Shown: piece by piece, positions 49,599 to 58,899 of the stretch
Layout of the letters: every line of letters starts with the position of its first letter
Numbering within the stretch: the stretch's first letter is position 1
NCBI RefSeq assembly: GCF_041051975.1
Contig: NZ_CP163435.1
Location: 5,022,001 to 5,086,000 of the forward strand
Origin: Streptomyces sp. R21
GTDB lineage: Bacteria > Actinomycetota > Actinomycetes > Streptomycetales > Streptomycetaceae
Direction: 5' to 3'
DNA: 64,000 nucleotides
Translations under genes and position numbers: made by a program
The notes under the pieces: generated by a model
The model's database searches: none
Told to the model about the DNA's origin: nothing
What the model saw: only the letters and a program-made list of their open reading frames with translations

Positions 49599-51047
49599 AT
49601 GAGCAGTACAACCAACCCGTCGACGCAGCACACGTCCACGATCGGGGCGATCGGCGCACCGAGCCGGCGCAACACCGAGCTCGCGCTCCTGGTGTTCGCC
49701 GTCGTCATCCCGGTGTTCGCCTACGCCAACGTGGGCCTGGCCATCGACGACAAGGTGCCCACAGGCCTGCTGAGCTACGGCCTGGGCCTCGGCCTGCTGG
49801 CCGGCGTCGCCCACCTCGTCGTACGGAAGTTCGCCCCGTACGCGGACCCGCTGCTGCTTCCGCTGGCCACGCTCCTCAACGGGCTCGGGCTGGTGATCAT
49901 CTGGCGGCTCGACCAGTCCAAGCTGCTCCAGAAGATCGGCCAGGCCGGCAACGCGGCACCCCGCCAGCTGCTCTACACCGCGCTGGCCATCGCCCTGTTC
50001 TCCGTCGTACTGATCTTCCTCAAGGACCACCGCGTCCTGCAGCGCTACACCTACATCTCCATGGTCGGCGCGCTCGTCCTGCTGCTGCTGCCACTGGTCC
50101 CCGGCCTCGGCGCCAACATCACCTACGGCGCCAAGATCTGGATCTCGGTCGCCGGATTCTCCATCCAGCCCGGCGAGTTCGCGAAGATCGTCCTCGCGAT
50201 CTTCTTCGCCGGCTACCTGATGGTGAAGCGCGACGCACTCGCCCTCGCCAGCCGCCGCTTCATGGGCCTGTACCTGCCGCGCGGCCGCGACCTCGGACCG
50301 ATCATCGTCGTCTGGATGATCTCGATCCTCATCCTGGTGTTCGAGACCGACCTCGGTACATCGCTGCTGTTCTTCGGAATGTTCATCATCATGCTGTACG
50401 TCGCCACGGAGCGGACCAGCTGGATCGTCTTCGGTCTGCTGATGTCCGCCGCCGGCGCCGTCGGCGTGGCAAGCTTCGAACCGCACGTCCAGACCCGTGT
50501 GCAGGCCTGGCTCGACCCGATGCACGAGTACCTGCTCAGCCAGGCCGGGGTCAAAGACGGCGTCGTCCACTCCGAGCAGGCCATGCAGGCCCTGTGGGCC
50601 TTCGGCTCCGGAGGCACCCTCGGCACCGGCCTCGGCCAGGGCCACTCCGAACTCATCCGCTTCGCCGCCAACTCCGACTTCATCCTCGCCACCTTCGGCG
50701 AGGAACTCGGCCTCGCCGGCATCATGGCGATCCTGCTGATCTACGGCCTGATCGTCGAGCGCGGCATCCGCACCGCCCTCGCCGCCCGCGACCCCTTCGG
50801 CAAGCTCCTCGCCGTCGGCCTGTCCGGCGCCTTCGGACTCCAGGTCTTCGTGGTCGCAGGCGGCGTCATGGGCCTGATCCCACTGACCGGTATGACCATG
50901 CCGTTCATCGCGTCCGGCGGCTCCTCCGTCATCGCCAACTGGGCCCTGATCGCCATCCTGATCCGCATCAGCGACACCGCACGCCGTCCGGCGCCCGCCC
51001 CCGCCCCGAACCCCGACGCCGAGATGACCCAGGTGGTCCGACCGTGA
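49599..51047 (+). CDS. rodA: SEDS-family FtsW/RodA/SpoVE peptidoglycan polymerase
   Basis: A 482-aa integral membrane protein with about ten to twelve helices. The SEDS signature PLTGMTMPFIASGGSSVIAN near the end and the catalytic-loop phrase YLVPHEY-like region (here LDPMHEYLLSQAGVKDGV) are visible. FETDLGTSLLFFGMFIIMLY and ISIQPGEF-type phrase (SVAGFSIQPGEFAKIVLAIF) are also diagnostic. It polymerises glycan chains from lipid II with its partner PBP, encoded next (its GTG overlaps this stop by four bases). In this conserved locus it is the RodA-like paralogue rather than the dcw-cluster FtsW, which is not in the window. Confidence 0.9.
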   Translation: MSSTTNPSTQHTSTIGAIGAPSRRNTELALLVFAVVIPVFAYANVGLAIDDKVPTGLLSYGLGLGLLAGVAHLVVRKFAPYADPLLLPLATLLNGLGLVIIWRLDQSKLLQKIGQAGNAAPRQLLYTALAIALFSVVLIFLKDHRVLQRYTYISMVGALVLLLLPLVPGLGANITYGAKIWISVAGFSIQPGEFAKIVLAIFFAGYLMVKRDALALASRRFMGLYLPRGRDLGPIIVVWMISILILVFETDLGTSLLFFGMFIIMLYVATERTSWIVFGLLMSAAGAVGVASFEPHVQTRVQAWLDPMHEYLLSQAGVKDGVVHSEQAMQALWAFGSGGTLGTGLGQGHSELIRFAANSDFILATFGEELGLAGIMAILLIYGLIVERGIRTALAARDPFGKLLAVGLSGAFGLQVFVVAGGVMGLIPLTGMTMPFIASGGSSVIANWALIAILIRISDTARRPAPAPAPNPDAEMTQVVRP

Positions 51048-52525
51048 ACAAGCCCCTGCGCCGGATCGCGCTCTTCTGCGGGCTCCTCGTCCTCGCCCTG
51101 CTCATCCGGGACAACTGGCTCCAGTACGTCCAGGCCGACTCACTGAAGGACGACCCCAAGAACCGCCGGGTCGCCATCGAGCGCTACGCCACACCGCGCG
51201 GCGACATCATCGTCGACGGCGACCCGATCACCGGGTACGCCGAGTCGAAGGACAACAGCCTCAACGACTACAAGTACAAGCGCACATACAAGAACGGCAA
51301 GATGTGGGCGCCCGTCACCGGGTTCGCCTCGCAGGCCTACGACGCCAACCAGCTGGAGAAGCTCGAGGACGGCATCCTCACCGGCAACGACGACCGGCTC
51401 TTCTTCCGCAACACCCTCGACATGCTCACCGGCAAGAAGAAGCAGGGCGGCAACGTCGTCACCACCCTGAGCGCGGCCGCACAGAAGGCCGCCTTCCAGG
51501 GCCTGGGCGGCAAGAAGGGCGCCGTCGCCGCGATCGACCCGGAGACCGGCGCGATCCTGGCCCTGGCCTCCACCCCCTCGTACGACCCCTCGACCATCGC
51601 GGGGATGACGGACGAGAAGGAGTGGAAGGCGCTCCAGAAGGAGAACAACCCCGACCAGCCGATGCTCAACCGGGCGCTGCGCGAGACCTACCCGCCCGGC
51701 TCCACCTTCAAGGTGGTCACCGCGGCCGCGGCCCTGGAGAACGGCCTCTACCCGGACGCGGACACCAAGACCGACTCCCCGCTGCCCTACAACCTGCCGA
51801 CGACCCGGACACCGCTGAAGAACGAGGGGCCCATCCCCTGCAAGGACGCCACCATGCGCGTGGCCCTCAAGGTGTCCTGCAACACCGTCTTCGGCAAGAT
51901 CGGCGCCGACCTCGGCAAGGACAAGATGCTGGAGGAGGCCAAGAAGTTCGGCTTCAACGACTCCAAGCTCGACACCCCGGTGCGCGCCGCCACCTCCAAC
52001 TTCCCCGCCACCATGGACAAGCCGCAGACCGCGCTCAGCTCCATCGGCCAGTTCGAGACCGCCGCGACCCCGCTGCAGATGGCCATGGTGGCCTCCGCCG
52101 TCGCCAACGACGGCACGCTGATGAAGCCGTACATGGTCAGCGAGCTGAGCACCCACAACCTGGACGTCATCGAGCAGACCGAGCCGCAGGAAATGAGCAA
52201 GCCGCTCTCCGAGAAGAACGCGCAGATCCTGCAGTCGATGATGCAGACGGTCGTCGAGGACCCGCAGGGCACCGGTAACCGGGCACAGATCGCAGGCGTC
52301 ACGGTCGGCGGCAAGACCGGTACCGCCCAGCACGGCGTCGCCAACAGCGAGAAGCCGTACGCCTGGTTCATCTCCTACGCGAAGCTCAAGGACGGCAGCT
52401 CCCCGGTGGCCGTGGCCGTGGTCGTCGAGGATGGTCTCGCCAACCGCGGCGACATCACGGGCGGCGGTCTCGCGGCGCCCATCGCGAGGAGCGTGATGAA
52501 GGCAGTCATCGACAGCAAGAAGTGA
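51044..52525 (+). CDS. pbpA: Class B penicillin-binding protein (PbpA-like)
   Basis: A 493-aa transpeptidase with one N-terminal transmembrane helix (RIALFCGLLVLALLIRDNWL). The non-catalytic region runs to about residue 145. The transpeptidase domain has the SxxK motif in YPPGSTFKVV, the SxN motif in KVSCNTVFGK and the KTG motif in GGKTGTAQHG. It cross-links peptidoglycan and pairs with the SEDS polymerase upstream. GTG 51044 overlaps the SEDS stop; a longer upstream frame is a shadow inside that gene. Mycobacterial PbpA in the same operon is a PknB substrate. Confidence 0.92.
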   Translation: MNKPLRRIALFCGLLVLALLIRDNWLQYVQADSLKDDPKNRRVAIERYATPRGDIIVDGDPITGYAESKDNSLNDYKYKRTYKNGKMWAPVTGFASQAYDANQLEKLEDGILTGNDDRLFFRNTLDMLTGKKKQGGNVVTTLSAAAQKAAFQGLGGKKGAVAAIDPETGAILALASTPSYDPSTIAGMTDEKEWKALQKENNPDQPMLNRALRETYPPGSTFKVVTAAAALENGLYPDADTKTDSPLPYNLPTTRTPLKNEGPIPCKDATMRVALKVSCNTVFGKIGADLGKDKMLEEAKKFGFNDSKLDTPVRAATSNFPATMDKPQTALSSIGQFETAATPLQMAMVASAVANDGTLMKPYMVSELSTHNLDVIEQTEPQEMSKPLSEKNAQILQSMMQTVVEDPQGTGNRAQIAGVTVGGKTGTAQHGVANSEKPYAWFISYAKLKDGSSPVAVAVVVEDGLANRGDITGGGLAAPIARSVMKAVIDSKK

Positions 52526-52695
52526 CCCCCGTCACGTCCCCTTCACATCGGTGCACGTTGCGATACCGGTCCTGTCACGGGTGACGGTCTTGGCCAGGTC
52601 ACACAAAGCGATCCGGGTACGGTATGCCCGGACAGCACACCGCCGGACCACACAAAGGTGCGGTCGGGACCGACGGAGAGGGCTGGTAGGTAGCT

Positions 52696-54705
52696 ATGGA
52701 AGAGCCGCGTCGCCTCGGCGGCCGGTACGAGCTGGGCCAGGTGCTCGGCCGTGGTGGCATGGCGGAGGTCTACCTCGCGCATGACACCCGGCTCGGCCGC
52801 ACCGTGGCGGTGAAGACGCTGCGGGCAGACCTCGCACGCGACCCGTCGTTCCAGGCCCGGTTCCGCCGGGAGGCCCAGTCGGCCGCCTCGCTCAACCATC
52901 CCGCGATCGTCGCCGTGTACGACACGGGTGAGGACTACATCGACGGCACCTCCATTCCGTACATCGTGATGGAGTACGTCGACGGGTCCACGCTGCGCGA
53001 GCTGCTGCACTCGGGGCGCAAGCTGCTGCCCGAGCGCACCCTGGAGATGACCATCGGCATCCTCCAGGCCCTCGAGTACTCGCACCGCGCCGGCATCGTC
53101 CACCGCGACATCAAGCCCGCGAACGTCATGCTGACGCGCAACGGCCAGGTCAAGGTGATGGACTTCGGCATCGCCCGCGCCATGGGCGACGTCGGAATGA
53201 CGATGACCCAGACCGCGGCGGTCATCGGCACGGCCCAGTACCTCTCGCCGGAGCAGGCGAAGGGCGAGCAGGTCGACGCCCGGTCCGACCTCTACTCGAC
53301 CGGCTGCCTGCTCTACGAGCTGCTCACGGTCCGGCCCCCGTTCATCGGCGACTCCCCGGTGGCCGTCGCCTACCAGCACGTCCGCGAGGAGCCGCAGCCG
53401 CCGAGCGTCTTCGACGCCGAGATCACGCCCGAGATGGACGCGATCGTGCTGAAGGCCCTCACCAAGGACCCGGACTACCGCTACCAGTCCGCCGACGAGA
53501 TGCGCATCGACATCGAGGCCTGCCTCGACGGCCAGCCCGTCGCGGCGACCGCCGCCATGGGCTCCGTCGGCTACGGCGGCTACCCGGACGACCAGCCGAC
53601 GACGGCCCTGCGCCAGGACGCCGGCGCCACGTCGATGCTGCCCCCGATGAACCCGGACGACGGCGGCTACGGCTACGACGACCGCCCCGCCCGCCGCCGC
53701 CAGAAGAAGAACAACACCTCGACGATACTTCTGGTCGTCGCGGGCGTCCTGGTTCTCCTCGGCGCCATCCTGATCGGCAAGTACGCCTTCGACGGCAAGG
53801 GCACGAGCTCCGAGACGTTCCCGGCCCCGAACTTCGTCAACCAGACAAAGGCAGACGCGCAGAAGCAGGCGGACAACGTCGACCTGAAGCTGCAGTTCGA
53901 CCCGAAGCCCTGCGAGAACCAGAAAAAGGGCGTCGTCTGCGACCAGGACCCCAAGCCCAAGGCCGATGTCAAAAAGGGCGACACGATCACTCTGGTGGTC
54001 TCCACGGGGGCGCCGAAGGTCGCGGTGCCCAGCGTCACGGGCAAGACCCTCGACGAGGCCAAGCAGATCCTCGGGGCCGACAAGTACGCGTTCGAGGTCG
54101 AAACGCAGACCGAGGTCTCCGAAGAGGAGCCGGGCAAGGTGCTGAAGCAGGACCCGGAACTCGGCACCGAGGTGGAGAAGGGGACGACGATCACCCTGAC
54201 CATCTCCAAGGAAGCGAAGAAGTCCGTCGTCCCGGACGTGTCCGGTAAGACCTGCGACGAGGCCAAGGCGCAGATGACGGCCAACGACCTCGTCGGCGAG
54301 TGCACCGACGTCGAGACCGCCGACCCCAACCTGGTCGGCAAGGTCATCCAGACCGCCCCGTCGGCCAACTCCACGGCCGACCCGCAGTCCAAGGTGTCCA
54401 TCCAGATCGGCAAGGCCGCCGAGCAGCAGCAGGTCACCGTCCCGACCGTGACGCAGCTGACGCTCAAGGACGCCAAGAAAGCCCTGAAGGACGCGGGACT
54501 GACCGTCGGCAACATCTCCGGTTCCCAGGACGACAACGCCGTCGTGCTGACCCAGGACCCGCAGCCCAACTCCCAGGTCGCCAAGGACACCCCGGTCAAC
54601 CTGGTCGCCTTCGGCCAGGGCGGAAACAACCAGGGCGGCAACAACAACGGAGGCACCAACGTCTTCGGCGGAGTCACCGGAACGGCGGCCCGCACCGAGG
54701 ACTGA
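52696..54705 (+). CDS. pknB: PknB-type Ser/Thr kinase with four PASTA repeats
   Basis: A 669-aa receptor kinase controlling growth and division. The catalytic domain (about 11-275) has LGRGGMAEVYLAHD, Lys40 (VAVK), HRDIKPAN (136-143), DFG (156-158) and TQTAAVIGTAQYLSPEQA (activation loop with phosphorylatable Thr). One transmembrane helix (about 343-364, ILLVVAGVLVLLGAILI) leads to four PASTA units (starting near residues 374, 442, 511 and 580), which bind muropeptides or lipid II. A Gly/Asn-rich tail follows. It closes the fhaA-pknB operon, 170 bp after pbpA, so it may also have its own promoter. A terminator follows. Confidence 0.94.
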   Translation: MEEPRRLGGRYELGQVLGRGGMAEVYLAHDTRLGRTVAVKTLRADLARDPSFQARFRREAQSAASLNHPAIVAVYDTGEDYIDGTSIPYIVMEYVDGSTLRELLHSGRKLLPERTLEMTIGILQALEYSHRAGIVHRDIKPANVMLTRNGQVKVMDFGIARAMGDVGMTMTQTAAVIGTAQYLSPEQAKGEQVDARSDLYSTGCLLYELLTVRPPFIGDSPVAVAYQHVREEPQPPSVFDAEITPEMDAIVLKALTKDPDYRYQSADEMRIDIEACLDGQPVAATAAMGSVGYGGYPDDQPTTALRQDAGATSMLPPMNPDDGGYGYDDRPARRRQKKNNTSTILLVVAGVLVLLGAILIGKYAFDGKGTSSETFPAPNFVNQTKADAQKQADNVDLKLQFDPKPCENQKKGVVCDQDPKPKADVKKGDTITLVVSTGAPKVAVPSVTGKTLDEAKQILGADKYAFEVETQTEVSEEEPGKVLKQDPELGTEVEKGTTITLTISKEAKKSVVPDVSGKTCDEAKAQMTANDLVGECTDVETADPNLVGKVIQTAPSANSTADPQSKVSIQIGKAAEQQQVTVPTVTQLTLKDAKKALKDAGLTVGNISGSQDDNAVVLTQDPQPNSQVAKDTPVNLVAFGQGGNNQGGNNNGGTNVFGGVTGTAARTED

Positions 54706-54725
54706 CAGCTCTCCGATCACTAGAG

Positions 54726-54766
54726 GAGCCCCGGCACCCTGCTCACACAGGCGCCGGGGCTCTTTC
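54726..54766 (+). terminator. Terminator after pknB
   Basis: Stem GAGCCCCGGC (54726-54735) with GCCGGGGCTC (54753-54762), loop of 17 bases, followed by TTTC. Confidence 0.75.
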
Positions 54767-54905
54767 GTGCCACCGAGCCCCCTCACCAAACACCTGCTCC
54801 CCCATCGATCGTGCCTTCGCATGCGATTACTCGTTGATCGGATGGGGTGGGGAATCAGAGCTCTGCCCTGGCCATCCGGCCACGACACAAGCAAGAGGGC
54901 AGAAC

Positions 54906-55874
54906 GTGATTCACGAATCGGTGCTGTTGGAATCAAGGACCCTGCGCGACAGCGCGCTGGAACGCACGGAAGTGCTCGACAGGGTCAAGGCACTGTCACT
55001 GCTGCCGGACGGGATGCATGTGACTACGGCGATGGTGGCGGCTTACTTCGAGGTTGGCATCGAAGCCATCAAATCGCTCGTCAAGGACTACAGGAGGGAG
55101 CTGGAAACCAACGGCTACCGTCTGCTGACGGGTGAGGAACTGAGGTCCTTCAAGGACCTCAGTGGGATCCAGTCCCATACTCGTTCGCTGGCGATCTACT
55201 CCCGACGCGCCATCCTCAACATCGCCATGCTGCTCAGGGACAGCGAAGTCGCACGTCAGGTGCGTACGTACCTCCTCGACATGGAGTACCTGGCGCGTAC
55301 ACGGCCTGTGGACAACCCTCCCGCCCAGACGGACAGGGACTCCCTCGACGACCGCATCGACCAGCGCATCACCCACATCCTCGGCAGGACCGTCGTCCCC
55401 ATGTTCAACGCCCTGATCGAAACCTCGGGCGAACACCGCAGGGAGCTGATCGCTCTGCGGACGGGGGTGCAGAGCATCGAACGAAGGCTCCGCCAGCATC
55501 ACGCCCGGCTACAGAGGCTGGAAGGCCCGCGCGAAGACCGACTCCTCGCCGGGGTCATGGCATCCATGGACGCCATGAACGGCCGCGAGTTCGAGGAACA
55601 CGTGGCCGATCTGCTGCGCCGCGACGGCTGCACCGACGTAGTCGTACGGGGTGGCCCCAGAGACCGAGGCGTCGACATCACCGGTCGTACGGCCGACGGG
55701 CGGAGCATCGGCGTCCAGTGCAAGCGGTTCGCGCCCCACCTCGCCATCACCAGCCCCGACGTCCAGAAGTTCATCGGAGCGGCCAAGGTCCTGCACGTAT
55801 CAGAGGTGGCCCTCTACGTGGCGACGTGCCCCTTCACCCGTGACGCTCTGAAATCGCCACCGAGGGCGGCGTGA
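54906..55874 (+). CDS. Mrr-like restriction endonuclease-fold protein with phage-like N-terminal domain; damaged 3' end
   Basis: A 322-aa protein. The N-terminal half (about 1-130) resembles phage regulatory/KilA- or Rha-like domains: HVTTAMVAAYFEVGIEAIKS, ETNGYRLLTGEELRSFKD and IYSRRAILNIAMLLRDSEVA. A coiled segment follows. The C-terminal half is an Mrr_cat nuclease fold: FEEHVADLLRRDG, RDRGVDITGRTADGRSIGVQ (Asp of the D-QxK triad) and the QCKRF that completes it. The frame ends FTRDALKSPPRAA, but the expected ending (VTAVHRGLLEEWSAGAR) is encoded just downstream in the next frame from 55853, so one base has probably been lost near 55848-55852. GTG 54906 follows AGAGGG. It sits alone in a conserved locus. 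Confidence 0.78.
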   Translation: MIHESVLLESRTLRDSALERTEVLDRVKALSLLPDGMHVTTAMVAAYFEVGIEAIKSLVKDYRRELETNGYRLLTGEELRSFKDLSGIQSHTRSLAIYSRRAILNIAMLLRDSEVARQVRTYLLDMEYLARTRPVDNPPAQTDRDSLDDRIDQRITHILGRTVVPMFNALIETSGEHRRELIALRTGVQSIERRLRQHHARLQRLEGPREDRLLAGVMASMDAMNGREFEEHVADLLRRDGCTDVVVRGGPRDRGVDITGRTADGRSIGVQCKRFAPHLAITSPDVQKFIGAAKVLHVSEVALYVATCPFTRDALKSPPRAA

Positions 55875-55964
55875 CCGCCGTACACCGAGGCTTGCTGGAG
55901 GAGTGGAGCGCCGGGGCCCGCTTCAGATTCTCCAGTAGCCGCACCTCGCCCCAGAGACGCAGAA

Positions 55965-56003
55965 AGGCCCGAAGCCGCAAGAGAAAGTTGCGGCTTCGGG
56001 CCT
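55965..56003. terminator. Bidirectional terminator between nuclease-like and sortase genes
   Basis: Perfect 16-bp inverted repeat (55965-55980 with 55988-56003, loop GAGAAAG) between convergent genes. Confidence 0.85.
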
Positions 56004-56046
56004 CCGTCATCTTAGGTGACTGGCCCCCTTGGAGGGGGGCTGTCGT

Positions 56047-56799
56047 TCACCGCAACTCCTCCGGCGGCGTCCGCTCACTGTCCACCTTCACCACCCGCTC
56101 CAGCTCGCCCCACACCACGTACCGGTACCGGGAGGTGTACACCGGGGTGCAGGTCGTCAGGGTGATGTAGTGGCCCGGCTTCTTCTTGCCGGACTGCTTG
56201 GGGACCGTCTGGAGGACCTTGACGTTGTACTTCGAGGTCTCCGGGAGGATCGAGAAGACCTTGTAGACGTACCAGTCGTCCTTGGTCTCGAAGACGATCG
56301 GGTCGCCCTCCCTGACCTTGTCGATGTTGTGGAACTTGGCGCCGTGGCCGTCGCGGTGGGCGGCGAGGGTGAAGTTGCCGTTCTTCCCGGTCATCGGCAG
56401 CGACGACTTGACCGGGTCCGTGTAGTAGCCGGCGACACCGTCGTTGAGGACCTTGGTCGAAGTGCCCTTCTCGACCAGCACCTCGCCGTTCTTCATCGAC
56501 GGGACATGCAGGAAGCCGATGCCGGCCTTGGTGTCCAGAGCACCCGGACCGCCCTTGTCCTGCGCCCAGCCGTCGCGGACCTTGTCGCCCTGCTTGTCCG
56601 CCTCGCGGTCGGCGACGACGTTCGTCCACCACAGGGAGTAGACGACGAAGAGACCGAGGACCAGGCCCGCGGTGATGAGGAGTTCACCGAAGACACTGAC
56701 GGCCATCGCGATCCGGCCATGTCCGCGGCGGCGCCGCACGGGCGCCCCGGCCTCAGGGTCGGCGCCCGCGCGCTCGTCCTGGTCGGTCGTCGCTGCCAC
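56047..56799 (-). CDS. Class E sortase
   Basis: A 250-aa membrane-anchored transpeptidase. One N-terminal helix (IAMAVSVFGELLITAGLVLG, then LFVVYSLWW) is followed by the sortase beta-barrel with the catalytic His in LAAHRDGHGAKFHNID, Cys in YITLTTCTPVYTSRYR and the conserved Arg just after. Class E enzymes attach surface proteins with an LAxTG-type signal to peptidoglycan; in Streptomyces they anchor chaplins and pilin-like proteins. GTG 56799 was chosen. It is the last gene of the run on the minus strand and lies 13 bp downstream of another sortase gene. Confidence 0.9.
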   Translation of the reverse strand: MAATTDQDERAGADPEAGAPVRRRRGHGRIAMAVSVFGELLITAGLVLGLFVVYSLWWTNVVADREADKQGDKVRDGWAQDKGGPGALDTKAGIGFLHVPSMKNGEVLVEKGTSTKVLNDGVAGYYTDPVKSSLPMTGKNGNFTLAAHRDGHGAKFHNIDKVREGDPIVFETKDDWYVYKVFSILPETSKYNVKVLQTVPKQSGKKKPGHYITLTTCTPVYTSRYRYVVWGELERVVKVDSERTPPEELR

Positions 56800-56812
56800 T
56801 GTTCATCTGTCC

Positions 56813-58033
56813 TTACTCGACGAGCGCATCCGGCTTGCCCTTGCTGCGGGGCCGTTCCTCGACCATCTTGCCCCACACGATCATCCGGTACCGGCTGGTG
56901 AACTCGGGGGTGCAGGTCGTCAGTGTGATGTAGCGGCCCGCCGTCGTGAAACCCGAACCCTTGGGGATCGCGTTCAGCACGCTGGTGTTCGACGGACTCG
57001 TCACCGGCAGGATCGACGCCATCTTGTAGACGTAGTACGCGTCCTGCGTCTCCACCACGATCGCGTCGCCCGGCTTCAGCCGGTTGATGTACCGGAACGG
57101 CTCCCCGTGCGTGTTGCGATGCCCCGCCAGCCCGAAGTTGCCCGTCTTCGCGTCCGGCATCGCCGTCTTCGTCGCACCCTCGCCGTAGTGCCCGACCATC
57201 CCCCGGTCCAGCACCTTCGTCTTGTTCGTGCCCTCCGCAATCGGCGCGACCACGTCCAGCTTCGGAATGTGCAGGATCGCGAAGCCCTGCCCGGGCGCGA
57301 ACGCCCCCGGCTTCCGCTTCCCGCTCGCCCAGTCCTCCTGGAGGTGGTGCGCTTCGCTGCCCGCCTGCTGGTGCGCCCGCACGTTCGACCACCACAACTG
57401 GTACGTCACGAACAGCAGCATCAGGACGCCGGTGGTGATGAACACCTCGCCGATCACCCGGCTCACCACGACGGCCACACCGGGCTTCCGGGCCCGTGCC
57501 GCCCTCCGGGCCTCCATCCGCGTACGCGGCGCCCCAGCGGGCGTCTCAGAGGCCTTCTCGGCCGCCTCCGGGGCGCCTCCGTGCCGCCCGTGGCGCCGGG
57601 CCGCCCTGCGTCGCGCCGCGCGGCCTCCCGGGGCGGATACGGACTCGCTCGCGCCCGCCCGCGCCGCGCGCTCCGCGAGACCCGGCGCATCCGGTATTCG
57701 CAACGCCACGGTCTCGTCGTCCGGCAACCGCGGCGCCGCGGCCGGCTGTTCGTAGGGTTCCTCGTACGGCGCTTCGTACGGCGCTTGATACGGCTCTTGA
57801 GACGGAGCGGCGGCCGGCTCCTGGTACGTCGCCCCGTGCCAGTCGCCGGTGTGCCCCCCGGTGTATGCCGCAGCCCCCTCCGGGGCGTACCACTCCTGCT
57901 GCACGGCAGGCGGCGGAGCCGAACCCGTCAACGGGTCCCCGAAGGCCTCCGCGCCCTCGAACGCGTCAGCGCCCCCGTACGCGGCCTCGCCGCCGTAGGG
58001 GGAGCTGTCGCGCTCGGGGCGCAGCGCGGTCAC
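56813..58033 (-). CDS. Class E sortase with long cytoplasmic N-terminal extension
   Basis: A 406-aa sortase. The first 180 residues are disordered and Tyr/Glu/Pro/Ala-rich, with repeats such as PYQAPYEAPYEEPYEQP, followed by an Arg-rich strip and one transmembrane helix (VVVSRVIGEVFITTGVLMLL). The barrel has the catalytic His in FGLAGHRNTHGEPFRYINR, Cys in YITLTTCTPEFTSRYR and the following Arg. The cytoplasmic tail could be a docking site for kinases or cytoskeletal proteins. GTG 58033 overlaps the stop of the pabA-like gene by four bases, so an enzyme of aromatic metabolism and a sortase share a transcript. Confidence 0.9.
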   Translation of the reverse strand: MTALRPERDSSPYGGEAAYGGADAFEGAEAFGDPLTGSAPPPAVQQEWYAPEGAAAYTGGHTGDWHGATYQEPAAAPSQEPYQAPYEAPYEEPYEQPAAAPRLPDDETVALRIPDAPGLAERAARAGASESVSAPGGRAARRRAARRHGRHGGAPEAAEKASETPAGAPRTRMEARRAARARKPGVAVVVSRVIGEVFITTGVLMLLFVTYQLWWSNVRAHQQAGSEAHHLQEDWASGKRKPGAFAPGQGFAILHIPKLDVVAPIAEGTNKTKVLDRGMVGHYGEGATKTAMPDAKTGNFGLAGHRNTHGEPFRYINRLKPGDAIVVETQDAYYVYKMASILPVTSPSNTSVLNAIPKGSGFTTAGRYITLTTCTPEFTSRYRMIVWGKMVEERPRSKGKPDALVE

Positions 58034-58668
58034 GCCGTGGCCCTGCCCACCACCGGGGCGAGCCCCGTCGAGCGTCCGACGGCGCCCTGGTCGCCGCACT
58101 CCACCAGCCAGTTGGCGAGCATCCGGTGCCCGTGCTCGGTCAGCACCGACTCGGGATGGAACTGCACGCCCTCGACCGGGAGTTCGCGGTGCCTGAGACC
58201 CATGATGATCCCGTCGTGCGTCCGGGCCGTGACCTCCAGCTCGGCCGGCACGGTCGCCGGCTCGGCGGCTAGGGAGTGGTAGCGCGTAGCCGTGAAGGGC
58301 GAGGGCAGGCCCGCGAAGACGCCCTTGCCCTCGTGCTCGACGAGCGAGGTCTTGCCGTGCAGCAGCTCGGGCGCCCGGTCGACCACACCGCCGTACGCCA
58401 CCTGCATCGACTGCATGCCCAGGCAGACGCCGAAGACAGGGACGCCGGTCGCGGCGCAGTGCCGGACCATGTCGATGCAGACGCCCGCCTGCTCGGGGGC
58501 GCCGGGACCGGGCGACAGCAGCACGCCGTCGAAGCCGTCCTGGGCGTGCGCCGTCGACACCTCGTCGTTGCGCAGCACCTCGCACTCGGCGCCCAGCTGG
58601 TACAGGTACTGGACCAGGTTGAAGACGAAGCTGTCGTAGTTGTCGACGACGAGAATCCGTGCGCTCAC
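58030..58668 (-). CDS. pabA: Anthranilate/aminodeoxychorismate synthase component II (PabA/TrpG)
   Basis: A 212-aa class I glutamine amidotransferase that feeds ammonia to a TrpE/PabB partner for folate or tryptophan synthesis. It starts ARILVVDNYDSFVFNLVQYL and has the nucleophile Cys in VFGVCLGMQSMQVAYGG and the His-Glu in VQFHPESVLTEHG. Neither TrpE nor PabB is nearby. GTG 58668 overlaps the stop of the small membrane gene. PabA versus TrpG cannot be told from sequence alone; in Streptomyces the orthologue at this locus is often called PabA. Confidence 0.87.
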   Translation of the reverse strand: MSARILVVDNYDSFVFNLVQYLYQLGAECEVLRNDEVSTAHAQDGFDGVLLSPGPGAPEQAGVCIDMVRHCAATGVPVFGVCLGMQSMQVAYGGVVDRAPELLHGKTSLVEHEGKGVFAGLPSPFTATRYHSLAAEPATVPAELEVTARTHDGIIMGLRHRELPVEGVQFHPESVLTEHGHRMLANWLVECGDQGAVGRSTGLAPVVGRATA

Positions 58669-58826
58669 TGGTTGTCCACCGTCACGTCGTTGAAGGGAAG
58701 CAGCGGTTCGGCCCACGGAAAGACGTACTGGAACAGCACGTAGACCACCACGAGGACCAGGACGAGCGAGATCAACACCCGTATCCATACATTCCCCGGC
58801 AGATGCCGCCAGATCCAGCCGTACAT
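58665..58826 (-). CDS. Small conserved membrane protein (53 aa)
   Basis: A 53-aa protein with one transmembrane helix, VLISLVLVLVVVYVLFQYVF, an N-terminal part MYGWIWRHLPGNVWIR and a tail WAEPLLPFNDVTVDNQ. ATG 58826 follows GGAAGGGAC. Its stop overlaps the start of pabA (GTGA), and it lies 73 bp downstream of a sortase gene. Position and overlap show it is a real gene; the function is unknown. An N-in topology with the tail outside is suggested by the Arg residues before the helix. Confidence 0.75.
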   Translation of the reverse strand: MYGWIWRHLPGNVWIRVLISLVLVLVVVYVLFQYVFPWAEPLLPFNDVTVDNQ

Positions 58827-58899
58827 GCCGTCCCTTCCGTCGCACCACGGCACCTGAGTCACGCCATACACCACCCGACTCACGCCGTACCGCACCAGA

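Noticed and set aside
55871..56170. Separate small gene starting GTG 55871
   Set aside because: Its first 17 residues match the natural C-terminus of the Mrr-like protein; the rest reads through a terminator and into the antisense of a sortase gene.
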